From NCBI RefSeq assembly GCF_963855985.1, contig NC_087096.1, forward strand, positions 8,866,001-8,930,000: a DNA stretch of 64,000 nt. The letters are read 5' to 3'. This stretch comes from Ostrinia nubilalis. Its lineage: Eukaryota; Arthropoda; Insecta; Lepidoptera; Crambidae. The position numbers and the translations under genes are program-made. Each line of letters begins with the position of its first letter. Position 1 is the first letter of the stretch. The notes below the pieces were generated by a model. The model was not told where the DNA came from, searched no databases, and saw nothing but the letters and a program-made list of their open reading frames with translations. Positions 37,421-48,645 of the stretch are shown piece by piece.

Positions 37421-40284
37421 GTAGCTGTTTAGCCTCAATATTTCCAACGTCTTTCTAAAAACAGTAATAAGTAAAAGGATCCGTTGTTCTGGCCCTTAGC
37501 ACTCTGATTACAAACAACAAAACATTAATTATGTTTTTGCTTCGGAAGATACTCTAGTAATTTACGTGACCCTGTTTTTCGGAGAAATAAATGTTGGTAA
37601 TAAGTTTGTGGTGAATGCCGTCTCTCTTATTTTGATCCTGCAATATGGAGGGGAAAGATTTGTTTTAATGTAATTAGGCGTCAGAGACTGAATTGGGGTA
37701 TCAATAGAAGGGGATGAAAGAGGGCTTTTGAAAACGATGCATTACCTAAGTATGTACTTACATAATTATCTACCTACCTATGTATTATTGTAACGATGTG
37801 TTTAGTTTTCAAAATAAGTAGCAGATACAAAATCAAAAATTTGGTTTTCATGTTAGGTTGTTCACAAGAAGGGAGAGCAAGTTATTGAGCATTTTGTTTA
37901 GTTAGTTAAGCATCACATTATTTCAGGATTAAGTAAGTATGTACCTGATAATATTTATAGTAGGCAGATGTAAACTATGTATATTTGTGAGGTAACTAAT
38001 TATAAAATACATCAAACAAGGAAAACGTCGTGTCATGATAGTAATCTTAATTATCCTCAAAGGATATCTTGGACAACATTTTATGTGCCCATAAATTCGT
38101 AGTAAAAACCGCATGGCCAATTCCCACGCTCCTCTCATATCGGGCAAACGTCACTACACTTGTAAATGGGATCACATTCCAATTTGGGGATTCCAGAATT
38201 CCAGAGAAAAATAAAACAAAGAGTCGTTCGGTGGTCGGGCGGGATAAACGATATGTTCATTCTACTTTGGAGGGTAAATTGACGCATTCCCGAACCGGGC
38301 GATATCTGCAACTCTCCCCAAATTGAAATGCCAATCATTGTCTCCAAAAAAATCTACAGATGGGACATTATACTTTGAATTAAACAGGATTTTCGATTCT
38401 AGGTTCGTAAGCGGTTGCCGAAAATAGAATGGATGGAGGCCCTGTGACCGTAGAAAGGACGTGTGTGGCGTAATGTTATGATTTACCGGCAAAAAATTAT
38501 TTCAGTACCTACTTCGGAGGAAACGTTACGTCATGATCCAATTGAGCTAAATTAGACGACTATGTTGATCCATCAAATCTGACCAGCTTTGTGTATTAGC
38601 TCTCAGTAATGAATAGAATGTAATCCCTAATTCTTTAGAAATTTCCATCGATGTAAACAAACACTTGTGCACACAATTACACTATAATACTCACGTTTTC
38701 TTAATATCATACACATTATTTCACAAGCTCATGAAACCAACTTTATTCTCATGATGAAACAAATATGAAATCTAACATTGAAAACAAAATATTTTAACAA
38801 AATATTTTGATGGTGAAAATTTGTGCTACATGTTAAAATGTCAAATCGACATCTGGCGTTTAAATTTAGGTCCTATCTCTGGAAAATCTGTAAGTCATAG
38901 ACAATATTCATAGATAATAATCTGTAAATTTAATCGATTTTATTTCAAGTATTCAATTATTTCAATTACCAATTATTTTGATAATATTAATTTAAAATAA
39001 AATATAAACGAGGTTATATTCAACAATGTATTTTTTCTTCATTAAATGCAACAACACACTTTGCGAAGAAGTCTTTGAATTCAGCTTTATTATAACAGAC
39101 GAGTGTCACATAAAAAAGGCCTTTCGACCACTTTTCGACTGGTTTACGATTTTATTGTGCACTTTGTCCTATCCTATTTTGACGATCACATTACTGATCT
39201 CAACATCAATCAGAAGAGGGATTGATCTTAATAATTATACAAACGATCTTTGAAAATCTAATAATTGTCTGTTGCAGTCCGTAAATGACATTTACAGAAT
39301 TGCGATTAACGAGAGATTTTGTCGCATCACTAGTAGATCAACTGACATAGACTAAAAATTCGTCAATGTCAGTTGGCCATATTTGTTTACATTTAGGGAA
39401 ATTTCTAAAGAACTAAGGTATATAGTACGAATAAAAGAAGGAAGTAGGTACTTTAATATCTTACTTGCTGACATTTTAATACTTACATTAAAAACAAAAA
39501 GAAACGTTGTTACAATTAAACATAGTCAAATTCGTAAAAACGTCTAGCAGCGATTTTACGAGGATAAAACATTTGAACTTTTATCGATATACTCGTATCT
39601 ACCTTCCGCTGATTTCCGAAAAAATCGGACTCCATTTTATTCGTTCAACTTTATTATACCCAGCCATCGTGCATTTTCAATTTCGTTATGTAGCAGTAAA
39701 AAATTGAGTGTGAAACGAGGCTTGCAAATGGGAAAAATCCGGAATCGCAAATGAAGGTATTGCCTATCTCCGTGATTTTACCTCGCTTTGTCAATTATCC
39801 AAATCGCTGACTAGCAGAAACTTCTTTGTGTCTCAATTCGCGCCCATTGAACAAGAACCCAGAGTTCAGCAGATTAAAAAGCTGGTTAGGTGAGATTTTT
39901 ACTGGTAAACGTTATTTTGTACTTGCAGCATCTTTAGGTTTTCTTTATTGTAACGTTATGAAATAGGAACCTGAAGATTATTAAAAGCACCTATCTAGGT
40001 ATTTCAGATCTGCATATTATCATACTAGGTATCTACTTACATAGGGCGGGAAAAGCCTTTACTCCACTTGCCCGACTTTCGATTCGCATGCAGCCAATAA
40101 TGCAAACGAGCGGTAAGTAATATTAAACATAGGATTTATTATTCACCAGCATCATCCCATCCGCAAATTTAAAGCTTACCAATTAATTTTCCAACAGATT
40201 TTATATTTGCTTGAGATTTCGATCGGGTTATACCGACCGTGTAACCACCGACTCCTTGACAAGCAAAGTTGTTTTCAACAAAAA
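37421..40284. other. Gene-free stretch
   Basis: Several overlapping open frames on both strands at 37929-38492 give no coherent protein. Nothing else assigned. Confidence 0.35.
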
Positions 40285-40470
40285 AAAGTCCACTGCTGGA
40301 CAAAGGTCTTCCACAAGAATTTCCATTGAGAGAATGGTCCTGCTCTGCTCTTCCGTATGGATGTCCAAAAACACGGTCCTGCGATGTCCGCACCGCAACC
40401 CTCACTAGATAGGCGGTCCACCAAGTGGAAGCCTCCTTCTATGTCTTCAGTTGCGTGGTCGCCACTCAAA
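40285..40470 (-). pseudogene. LINE 3'-terminal coding fragment, antisense
   Basis: On the minus strand the translation ends FSQWKFLWKTFVQQWTFF, the WR...EEAFVQQWT-type C-terminus of an RTE/jockey-like LINE. On the plus strand this appears as GTCCACTGCTGGACAAAGGT. Confidence 0.55.
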
Positions 40471-42245
40471 AACTATTCTGCCCCAACAGCTATCAGTTCT
40501 AAGAACTAATATTTATCTCATGTTATTCTATTGTATAGCAAATCCATACATGACTGTATCTTTTAAAAACTTTCACATTTATAATATTAGGAGGTACCTA
40601 GGGACTTGCTTAACTTGCGTGTTAAAAATACTACTTAATAAACATGCGTCTATAACAAAAACTTTAATCTAATTTCCTCCAAGAGGAAAATGAAGATCGT
40701 ACAAGGTCGCGTATTATATTCTGTGCCAAACTTTTGTAATGATACCTAAAGCAGCCATAATAATGAAACAACAAAAATAAATAAAGAAGAATAGTTAATA
40801 AGATATTTTCGCAAAAATACCGGCATTCAAACCTTGATAACTTACAAAGTCTGGGAATCTGTAGATAACATAACTGTAATCCATAATTTCATTTTAATTA
40901 CAAAATCAAAACACTATCTAATTCTGTGATAATGTCGCGTTTTATCAAAGATTTACGATTTCATTATTATTAATTACAGAATTTATTTTAATGATAAAAC
41001 TTGTCACATTAATTATAATCACAGTATCACCCGTTCAATAAATAAAATTAATTAGTCCATCCTACTTTCAGGATATTTGTGTTTATTTTCATATTTTACA
41101 TCAGTTACGAGGAAGTTTTATATCGGTTTTACTGGTCATAAATTTCTATAACCCCTTTCCTTTAGACTTCGTGAATTAACGGACGCTGCCCATAAACATT
41201 GGAAGCATCGGAGCACTCAACAAAATTACTGGTATCTTGATGCAATCTACAGTTACTGCCTGGGTTAGTTCAAAAGTTCAAATGTTGTTAAAGGCTACTG
41301 TGATTTAAAAAGTAAAACCCTAAAATATAAACTGTTAAGACAGTTCATCATCAGCTTAAAGCAGACCACTACTGGACAAACGCGTCATTTTACGATGTCT
41401 TCAGCTTCTTCCAGTGTGCTTCTCTTTCGCGAGTCTTCAATCCACCTAGAAACTCGACTCCCTCGAGAAGTTGTTTACTCTTATACGATTTATAATTCAT
41501 TAAGGCCCGATCGACCAAACTTTTATCCGAGAAGAACTCGTGGTGCAACTGTTACATTGACAGTTTCAGTATCGGAAATATGTCAAAATGTCGAATAACT
41601 GACGATTTATTCTGAGGATTATATTTACTCTTCTTTGGTCGAACTCACCCTTAAAATGACTTCTATTGACAAAAGGCACAGACTATTTAAAACTTTATTA
41701 CATTTGTTCAGGGTACAAAAGGCTTACTTACTCGCATTAATATTCACGAACAGACCCTCGACGAAAGGCTAGTGTAACTTTATTGCTGTTCGGTAATGTA
41801 GATAGCACTCAGCACTTTAATCAGCCTCTCATACGACCGAACTAATTTAGCGCATGACTAATTATTCGCAGCACTTAATTGCCTCGTTCTACCTAGCCCA
41901 ACGATTACAGATTTTGTGCGAGATCAGCCATAATTTGGCCAATAAGTAGTTCGTAAAATGTGTGAGTTAGTTCACTGTTTGAGAAGCAATTAAAATATGA
42001 TGAAACCACAGATCACTGAAACTAAAGGGAAATGTGACAAGGGGGCGGGGCCGGTGTCGCAGCAATATGCCCAAAAATAAAACACATTGCTCGTGACAGC
42101 AATGATGACAGCAGCGACGTCATTGTCATATGTGTACTTATACAGTTTTCATTGCTTGCGTAGTAGCACAGAATAATAATAAGTACTACGTACAGAAGTT
42201 TTACTTCGCGAAGGTATTTAAAAAAATGTATGCTCAATGTCACTA
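40471..42245. other. Gene-free stretch
   Basis: A small antisense LINE-tail remnant lies at about 41346-41400 (CATCATCAGC ... CCACTACTGGACAAA). Otherwise nothing assigned. Confidence 0.35.
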
Positions 42246-42249
42246 ACAA

Positions 42250-42850
42250 TATGGTGTAATTTAGCCTGTCTCAAGAGTCAAGCACCATTTTGTTGACAAA
42301 CGTCAGTGATCGGCACTGCGCCGAAGCTATAGGGCTGACTTCGGTAAAATGATGTGACGTGAGGTGCCAAACTGCGGAAAATGGCGGAGGAAATACATGA
42401 TTTAGCATGAATTATCATGAATAATATTAACTACTTATTTACCTCTCAATGTATTAGGCAACTTACAAAAGTACATTCTGTGTTTTCATTATTATTTAGG
42501 CAGTTAAATACTGCACAGTATTTAGTACACCATTTTCTTTATTTTCTTCCATCATAGGTACATAAGAATAGCCGTGCGTGAGTCAATGTTCGCTCTTATG
42601 TGAGGCCTTGTCAAATAGTATCCTGTAGGTGGGCCATCGTGCGTGTTTTGTTTTCAATGTAAACTCGCGGAGATGAACAGGCCTGGTAGTACCTACTAAA
42701 GATTATTCGAGCGTTGAGTCAGTTGAGTATTGATACCGCTGCTAATGAGCACACACATATTTTGATTACTTTGTGTGTGTGAATTTCTAATGCGACACTT
42801 GAGTTTCGAACTCAGCGCATTAGTTGGCATCTCTCTATATCTATAAGGAT
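42250..42850. repeat. Unclassified, compositionally distinct block ending in a strong hairpin
   Basis: The GC-richer segment CACTGCGCCGAAGCTATAGG ... CGGAAAATGGCGGAGG is followed by AT-rich sequence and then a compound stem at 42790-42823: CTAATGCG / CGCATTAG outside, TGAGTT-TCG-AACTCA inside. It may be a dispersed element. No ends or target duplication could be fixed. Confidence 0.35.
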
Positions 42851-43659
42851 GAAACTATCATGATGTTATATGGTAGGACCTACTTCTCTTCAACTTTATT
42901 TTAGTTTGAATATTTACTCAATATGAAACTTCAAGGTTACTTATATTCTGACTGCTTTATTTGAAAATGAATTACCTAGTTAATTGAAAAATTGCTAGCA
43001 AAAGTTTGAAACTAAATCCTGGTCTCGAATATCGCCTAATTGATTCCGAAGCCAATCATCGTCTGTACAAACATTTACTTAAGGAGTGTCTAATATCTTA
43101 CGCCTACCAGTAAAAGGGTACAAAGGTTGTCAAACAAAGGAGATAATATTGCGGCAAACACATCGCAAGATGAATAAGGTGTGGCTGCTTTTTAGTATTC
43201 GTTGCGTTCAGCCCACGGCTGTATTCTGGAACCTCTCTCAGTGTTGAAATTTAATTAAAACGAATGCCTCAAGATCCGTGAATACTGGATTTAGGGGTGT
43301 GACGGAATGCTCATTTTTAAGCGTTGCCTATTTTGCTAAATAGTACGATATAGATTTTTTTTCTAGATGGCAATGAAGATTATTTGTGTATTTGCAAAAT
43401 ATAGAGACCATTACACACATCATGGTTTCAGGCGTGTTTTACAATCTGTTTTTACCTGCGATTGCTTTGCTGCATATTTTATGTACATTGATTGCGTTAG
43501 CTTAGCGTCCACATCGCGTAACTAGTGCATGAAATACGTGTGACAGCGCCTGAAAAAGTGAAGTGCATGGGCGGAAAACTTTATTGTGATTCATACCATG
43601 AGTGTTCTTTGGACGATTGGGTAAAAGTTTTGTTAAGATGAACCACATGACTCAATGAC

Positions 43660-43770
43660 GCCTTCTCCATCATCATCATCATCATCATTTCAGTTACAGG
43701 ACGTCACTGCTGAACATAGGCCTCGTCCAATGATTTCCAGGTTGGCCGGTGGATAGCTTCCAACGCCTTC
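43660..43770 (-). repeat. LINE 3' tail, antisense, with (CAT)n
   Basis: (CATCAT)n, then CAGGACGTCACTGCTGAACA-TAGGCCT. This is the reverse of the GTCCAGCAGTGGACGTCATT-type LINE end. Confidence 0.55.
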
Positions 43771-44233
43771 CAGCTAGTTTTATGAGAGCTTTGCCTTTTA
43801 ATATCCATATCCATACTTATGTGACAGACTGAAATGCACGCAAATCACCGGGAAAAACTAGTTTTTATTATAAATTATAGTACAAGACGTTTAGAAGCAA
43901 CAGATTTGAGCACAACCCTCTAACGCTGCAGGTGAGAGAATTAATATTCCATCCGCGTCGGTCTACTTCCAGATTTAACTACTGAGTCAGGGAGCTCGCA
44001 GCTTTGCCGCTCTTAATAATATTATTTAGTACTATTAACCGATACTCGTAATTATAATGCATGTGCATCGATTTTTATTAGCTTTTGTTTTTAACTTGAA
44101 AAGCCTGCAATTTGGTACTCGTGCATGAAATGCTATGCATGGTGCTATTACTAGCGTCACCATTAGACAAACCAGTTCCTTATTGACTTTCAGAAACCAT
44201 ATCGTGTGTGAGCTTGTTAGTTTGGTTTTCATG

Positions 44234-44327
44234 AGGACTCCCACTAGGTGGACCAACGATCTTGTGAATTCCGCGGGAAGTGCCTAGATGCGACAGGTGG
44301 ACGTCATTTGGCTGATATGAACGAAAG
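44234..44327 (+). repeat. LINE 3' tail with internal deletion
   Basis: CCCACTAGGTGGACCAACGA, then GCGGGAAGTGCCTAGATGCG fused directly to GGTGGACGTCATTTGGCTGA. It is the same family as 48455-48645 but lacks the segment between. Confidence 0.55.
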
Positions 44328-45118
44328 CTCTTACCACGTTAAAAACATAAAGCTAGTTTTTTAAAGTTATTTTCTATAAATAAACTATTACGTAACGTAC
44401 CATAAAAGTACTTAACGAACTCATTATGGTTTGATGATTAAACATTTTTGAAACGCAAAGCTATGAATTCCTACGAATAAATCATTATTTAGGCAAATTT
44501 CTGGGTAAAGCACTATTGCGGGTGGTCCCTATTGGGCTATTCAAATAATATATGGTTCAATAGTGTGAACATTAATGTGCGGACGATGGCACTTTAAAGT
44601 AAATACTATGGTAGATATCTTGTGTGGTTACAATAGAGTCGAGTTTGCATTAAAAACGTGTAGTGATGTACGTGCTGCGTACCGAATTGGGTATTGGGTA
44701 CCGAATAATATGAAAAGAGGAACTTCCGTAACTAGTTAAGTAGCTGAATATCAGCAACTCAGTATGGACCAGATACCGAGTTTTCGAAAATCGCCATGGA
44801 ATGTTAACTTGAAAGTTCTAGGCATGATATTATCAGTATTGCGGCTAATATTCTGTAGCTTATTACTATTAAAAATCACCTATTCACGACAAAAATATTC
44901 GCGTTCACCAATCTATTATTGGGTAGGTAGGTACTTTAATTATTATGTTAAAATTAAAACAAGCATCTAATAAACGCAGATTTTATTTATGAAATTCATT
45001 AACAATGTAGAACACATGACACACACCTGTCCTTTAAAAACAGACATTAAATAAAAAAATCCATGTAGCTAATTAGATTCTACCGCAGTTAGTTTAAAAC
45101 AAAAGTGCTTTCAATATC
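44328..45118. other. Gene-free stretch downstream of gene 1
   Basis: AT-rich, no gene. It contains the alternative AATAAA (minus) at 44982-44987. Confidence 0.4.
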
Positions 45119-45124
45119 TTTATT
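45119..45124 (-). terminator. Probable poly(A) signal of gene 1
   Basis: AATAAA on the minus strand about 165 nt past the TAA stop. It is the first canonical hexamer downstream. A second one lies at 44982-44987. Confidence 0.5.
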
Positions 45125-45240
45125 ACCTATATTCTACCTTAATCTTCCAGTTAAAAAAATAACTCAGGAATTCGAGGGAAATCTATTTAAAATTATATTT
45201 TTTAACCCATTCTGTTGTATTGGGTACCTATATTATAAAA

Positions 45241-45269
45241 CTCTTGAATGATGCATCAACATTCAAGAG
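45241..45269 (-). promoter_or_regulatory. Perfect 10-bp stem hairpin in the gene 1 3' UTR
   Basis: CTCTTGAATG and CATTCAAGAG are perfect inverted copies separated by nine bases, starting 17 nt after the stop codon. It is a possible RNA structural element. I did not see a copy at the matching place in gene 2. Confidence 0.4.
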
Positions 45270-45286
45270 TTTTTGACACACGTTTT

Positions 45287-48039
45287 TTAGTGGCAAGTAT
45301 AAGGTTGTCCTATTTTGCACAATATGTTACGATCCACATAAATCTTCATCGATTCTTCATCGTATACTTTAGTCCCGTTATCATTATAGTTCAAAGCTTC
45401 GCAAACCCTGCAGAGTTGCAGAGACGTCGTCCCAAGGAAGCCATGTTCATTAATAACGCTAAAGTAAAACCTCCATTTGTGGAACAATTCGAAATATTCG
45501 TCATTTATACTGAGGTATAATATTTCCATTGCGAGCTCTCGCGGGGAATCGTACGCGCTAACGTGCAAAAATGAATTGGGAGGCAATAATTTCACGCAGT
45601 CCGCTACGGGAGGTCCCATCACTATTGGTATGGCGCCTTTGTCGTATGCATTGTGATACACTTTCTCGGTAAGGTATTGACGACATTTTGAATTTTCAAA
45701 CGCTAAATAAAAGAGATACTTGTTCAACTTCGGGCAGTCCGCTGCTGTGTGACCAGGGCAACTGTAACAAATGTCAAAACTGCACTTTATTTTCTATTTA
45801 CATAATCTTAAAATATTCACATTTGCGTGTACTTTGAACTGCGGCAAAGTAGAGAATATGTTCACAGAACTCACAGAACAGCTCACATGGATGGTTCCAT
45901 GCCCATATTTAGATGGAGAACTGTCTCCATGTTCAGTCAAATCTGTGGTAACGCCAAACTATTTGGCCACTTACTATGTTAGTCTATTATGTAGATAAAT
46001 AGCTGCTGTGTACATGTATGCACATTATAATAGATTGTTTTTGTTTTTGTATAATATTTTCTATAGGTCTGATTTACCTGTTTTTCATTTTCAAATTGCT
46101 TGCACATCCTCCATAAATGTCCACTTTTATATACTTCTCCAGTTCGCGGATATAGTTCATACGGTGTGGTACGTTGCAGTGGGATATCAAAGCGGCCACC
46201 AACACCTTTCTTTGCTTCTGCTCCCAGTATGGGATGTGCTTGGTGATGGGGTCGTAGGCCATCTCATGCATCAACTCCTCGGGTATAGGCACAACGCGGC
46301 CATATGGTATAGGTACATCTGAATCACTTCTGTAAAAAGTTCGTTAAAATATCACTCAACGATTGGGAAATGGTTTTTTGACATTCCTTTGCTTTTGCTA
46401 TGCCATCTAAAAGTTAATTTTTTGAAAAAATAGCTGGCAATAGTGACTTTTTTGCTTCTCTTCACATTATTGTCTCAGAGCTAACAATGTTACCATGAAA
46501 CTTGTAAAAGTGCTGTCAACCAATTCACAAAAAAAAAAAAATATCCATTTGTTCGTGTTCTTAAGATAGCAGATTGTCTCGTAATTTTAATGTCCCTTAC
46601 ATTAATCCTATAAAGTAAAATTAACTAAATACACACCTGTATGTCATAGACCAGTTGTAAGTGTTAGAAATATCAGATATATTTGGATCAGGGTGAATGA
46701 AAGTGTGAATCGGGGACTCCTCCGTCAAAAAGACCCATCTTTGAGTTGTGTTCCTTTTATCCACCCAAGGGAACTTTTTCTGCTGCATATGGACTACCAC
46801 TGCATCCACTGAGTTTATGAGCTTGTCTTCACCGATGAATTTGCAATTGTTTACACTGCACGTAGCAAAGGATTTTTTTCTGTAGAACCAAGAATATTTA
46901 AGAAGCAACAATTAAATAGCCCAATGATGATGGGGTCGGACTGACCGACTCGAGGTAGCACCAGCATGCACTAAGCGTTTCGATAACTCTTTTATAATGC
47001 GAACAGCAAGGGACTGGAATTCGCTGCGTGCTGCTGTGTTTCCTGAAAACTTTAATCCGGGCCTTTTAAATGCGAGACGCGAAAGTGAAAAGGCACTTAC
47101 AGGGCAGATAATTATGTACCATCCTAGACTGCATCTCACTTAACACCAGATGCGATTGCATCAAATACCTACCTGCCTTGTTATCCATAAAAAATAATCC
47201 GAAGAATGCTAGTTCGAACCCTGCGCCGTCGTTCGACTATCGTGCTGAACCAAGTAACTCAATTAAGCACACAATAACAACCTGAGAGTTTAATCAAGTT
47301 TAACACTATGGTATCTTTTTTACAACAAAAACGATTAAATAATCTAAAGCCACAGATAATTTAATACTAGTACTAAAGCGCAGACTTATGTGTAAGTAGA
47401 TGATGAAGTTATTGGGCAAGTCTACCTCATCCTAGCTAAATTAAATTAGTACAGGACAGTAAAGATAGAAGATAGATGGAGTTACTCACGTCATGTGTCT
47501 GTGTTTGAACCAATGCCAGTGTTTATAAACCAACACAGTGAATGTTCTGTTCTGTGGTTTATACTTTATAGGCTGGTTTTTGAACAGAATCGTTCCTAAA
47601 TTTGATGTTACCCAATGCTGAAAAAGACAAGTGAACAATAAATATAATAACTCTACTAATTAATTTATCACTTACCTGGTAATAATACACTCAAAACTAA
47701 TAGTTTTGCCACAATTTAGTAAAAATACTAGAACCACAAATCCTACCCAGTACCTCAAATTGCTATAAAAAATACAATTTAATTGCATAATATATTTAGA
47801 TGCTATTCACTCTTTAATAAACTCACTTTTCGTTTTTCATAATATTGTTCAATTGTTAAGTTGTACATGAGTATACGTTCACCAACTCTTTCATAATAAT
47901 CTTGTTCTTCGCGAGGCACTTCAACATCAAACAATGTTAGTGGCCCTAGAAATACTATGGTTATGAGAAAGCCCTCTACAATATTTCTTATTGCACTAAA
48001 AGGTTTGTATTGTTTAATTCGTCTGTATATAAGGGCCAT
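45287..48039 (-). CDS. alpha-1,3-fucosyltransferase (GT10), gene 1, five exons
   Basis: Type II Golgi enzyme predicted to transfer fucose from GDP-fucose in alpha-1,3 linkage to GlcNAc of glycoproteins or glycolipids. I joined exons 48039-47827, 47617-47490, 46879-46637, 46329-46078 and 45761-45287 (TAA stop). All junctions are GT-AG with intron phases 0, 2, 2, 2, and the frame stays open for 436 residues. A short basic cytoplasmic tail (RRIKQYK) precedes a membrane anchor at residues 20-37 and a stem with sequon N60-L-T. Exon 2 carries sequon N94-R-T. Family signatures follow: QRWVFLTEESP in exon 3, YRSDSDVP-PYG across the exon 3/4 junction (about 193-204), CPGH-x4-CP at 280-289, and FYLAFEN...YLTEK...GAIPIVMGPP at 296-330, the GDP-fucose site region. 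Insect FucTC/FucTD-type proteins have a similar length, as I recall. The acceptor cannot be told from sequence. A tandem paralogue lies 9.7 kb upstream. Confidence 0.93.
46920..47185 (+). pseudogene. LINE (jockey/CR1-like) ORF2 C-terminus inside gene 1 intron 2
   Basis: Plus-strand reading GRTDRLEVAPACTKRFDNSF then IMRTARDWNSLRAAVFPENF then NPGLLNAR is the typical C-terminus of a jockey/CR1-like reverse transcriptase. A 3' UTR with ATGTACCATCCTAGACTGCA and GCATCTCACTTAACACCAG follows. It lies antisense to the host gene, beginning about 40 bp upstream of the exon 3 acceptor. Confidence 0.7.
47205..47260 (+). repeat. Possible tRNA-derived SINE fragment
   Basis: AGTTCGAACCCTGCGCCG resembles an RNA polymerase III B box followed by tRNA-like sequence. 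No A box or full SINE was found, so this is weak. Confidence 0.25.
47490..47617 (-). CDS. Gene 1 exon 2 (128 bp, stem / start of GT10 N-terminal domain)
   Basis: Too short to stand out as an open frame, but fixed by three things. It has an acceptor with a pyrimidine tract (CTTTTTCAG) right after a phase-0 junction and an ATGAC|GTGAGT donor. It also reads HWVTSNLG-x3-FKN-PI...NRTFTVLVYKHW, which lines up with HWETSVLG-x3-FKN-PI...NRTFVVLVWKYW in gene 2. The N-R-T sequon is kept in both. Confidence 0.9.
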
Positions 48040-48230
48040 AAGTAACTGAACTTTTTAATTACTTATTAATTACTTTAATGATTAAAAAAACTATACAGCG
48101 TGCAGAATCCTATCACTATCAACGCATACTAACGGCCTAAGTTTCAAAAACTATAATTAAAAATAAAATACACACGTTAATTTTCAATAGTAATTACAAC
48201 AGTTACAATGTTTCTCAAACAACCCAACGT
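48040..48230 (-). promoter_or_regulatory. Upstream region of fucosyltransferase gene 1 with two blocks shared with gene 2
   Basis: Block 1 at 48109-48128 (CCTATCACTATCAACG...) and block 2 at 48208-48225 (ATGTTTCTCAAACAACCC) recur in the same order, at similar spacing, upstream of gene 2. They probably mark the retained ancestral promoter. No obvious TATA box or initiator could be fixed. Confidence 0.45.
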
Positions 48231-48452
48231 CTAGGCCGGATCTTAGTTCACAAAGGATGAATCATAATGAGGTAGACATAGTACTCTGAGGTCATCTCTT
48301 ATCGATTGTTTGATAACGTGAGACATTGGTTCTCAAAACTAAAAGACAAAATTTGTTCCTTCTAACTCTTGAGTATTGTCAGTTGAGTATTGTCAGATGT
48401 CTAACTATGTTGTGTAAAATCTCAATGTACCTACTTATCAATAATTCGTTTT
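48231..48452. other. Spacer upstream of gene 1
   Basis: Nothing assigned beyond the shared upstream blocks. Confidence 0.3.
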
Positions 48453-48454
48453 TA

Positions 48455-48645
48455 GCTCGTAGAGCTGATTACCGTTAGGGCAGAAAAGTCGAATGGCGAC
48501 CACGGCCCGGAAGACATAATGTGGGCAGCCCCCCACTTGGTAGACCGACCGAAGAACCTGGATGCGGGCAACGCAGGACTGGTCCTTGGGGGAGGCCTTT
48601 GTCCAGCAGTGAACGTCATTTGGCTGAAACGAACGTACGAATTAG
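48455..48645 (+). mobile_element. RTE-like LINE 3' end
   Basis: GGCGACCACGGCCCGGAAGA, CACTTGGTAGACCGACCGAA, TGGATGCGGGCAACGCAGGA, then GTCCAGCAGTGAACGTCATT and TGGCTGAAACGAACG. The order matches a common lepidopteran LINE tail. The 5' part is missing. Confidence 0.65.

Noticed and set aside
37929..38492. Cluster of four overlapping open frames
   Set aside because: Mutually overlapping on both strands with no domain; likely a locally less AT-rich segment giving chance frames.
40169..40408. Open frames on both strands near 40.3 kb as genes
   Set aside because: They overlap a LINE 3' fragment; the only meaningful reading is its reverse-transcriptase tail on the minus strand.
45248..45520. Plus-strand open frame over the end of gene 1
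   Set aside because: Opposite-strand shadow of the conserved exon 5.
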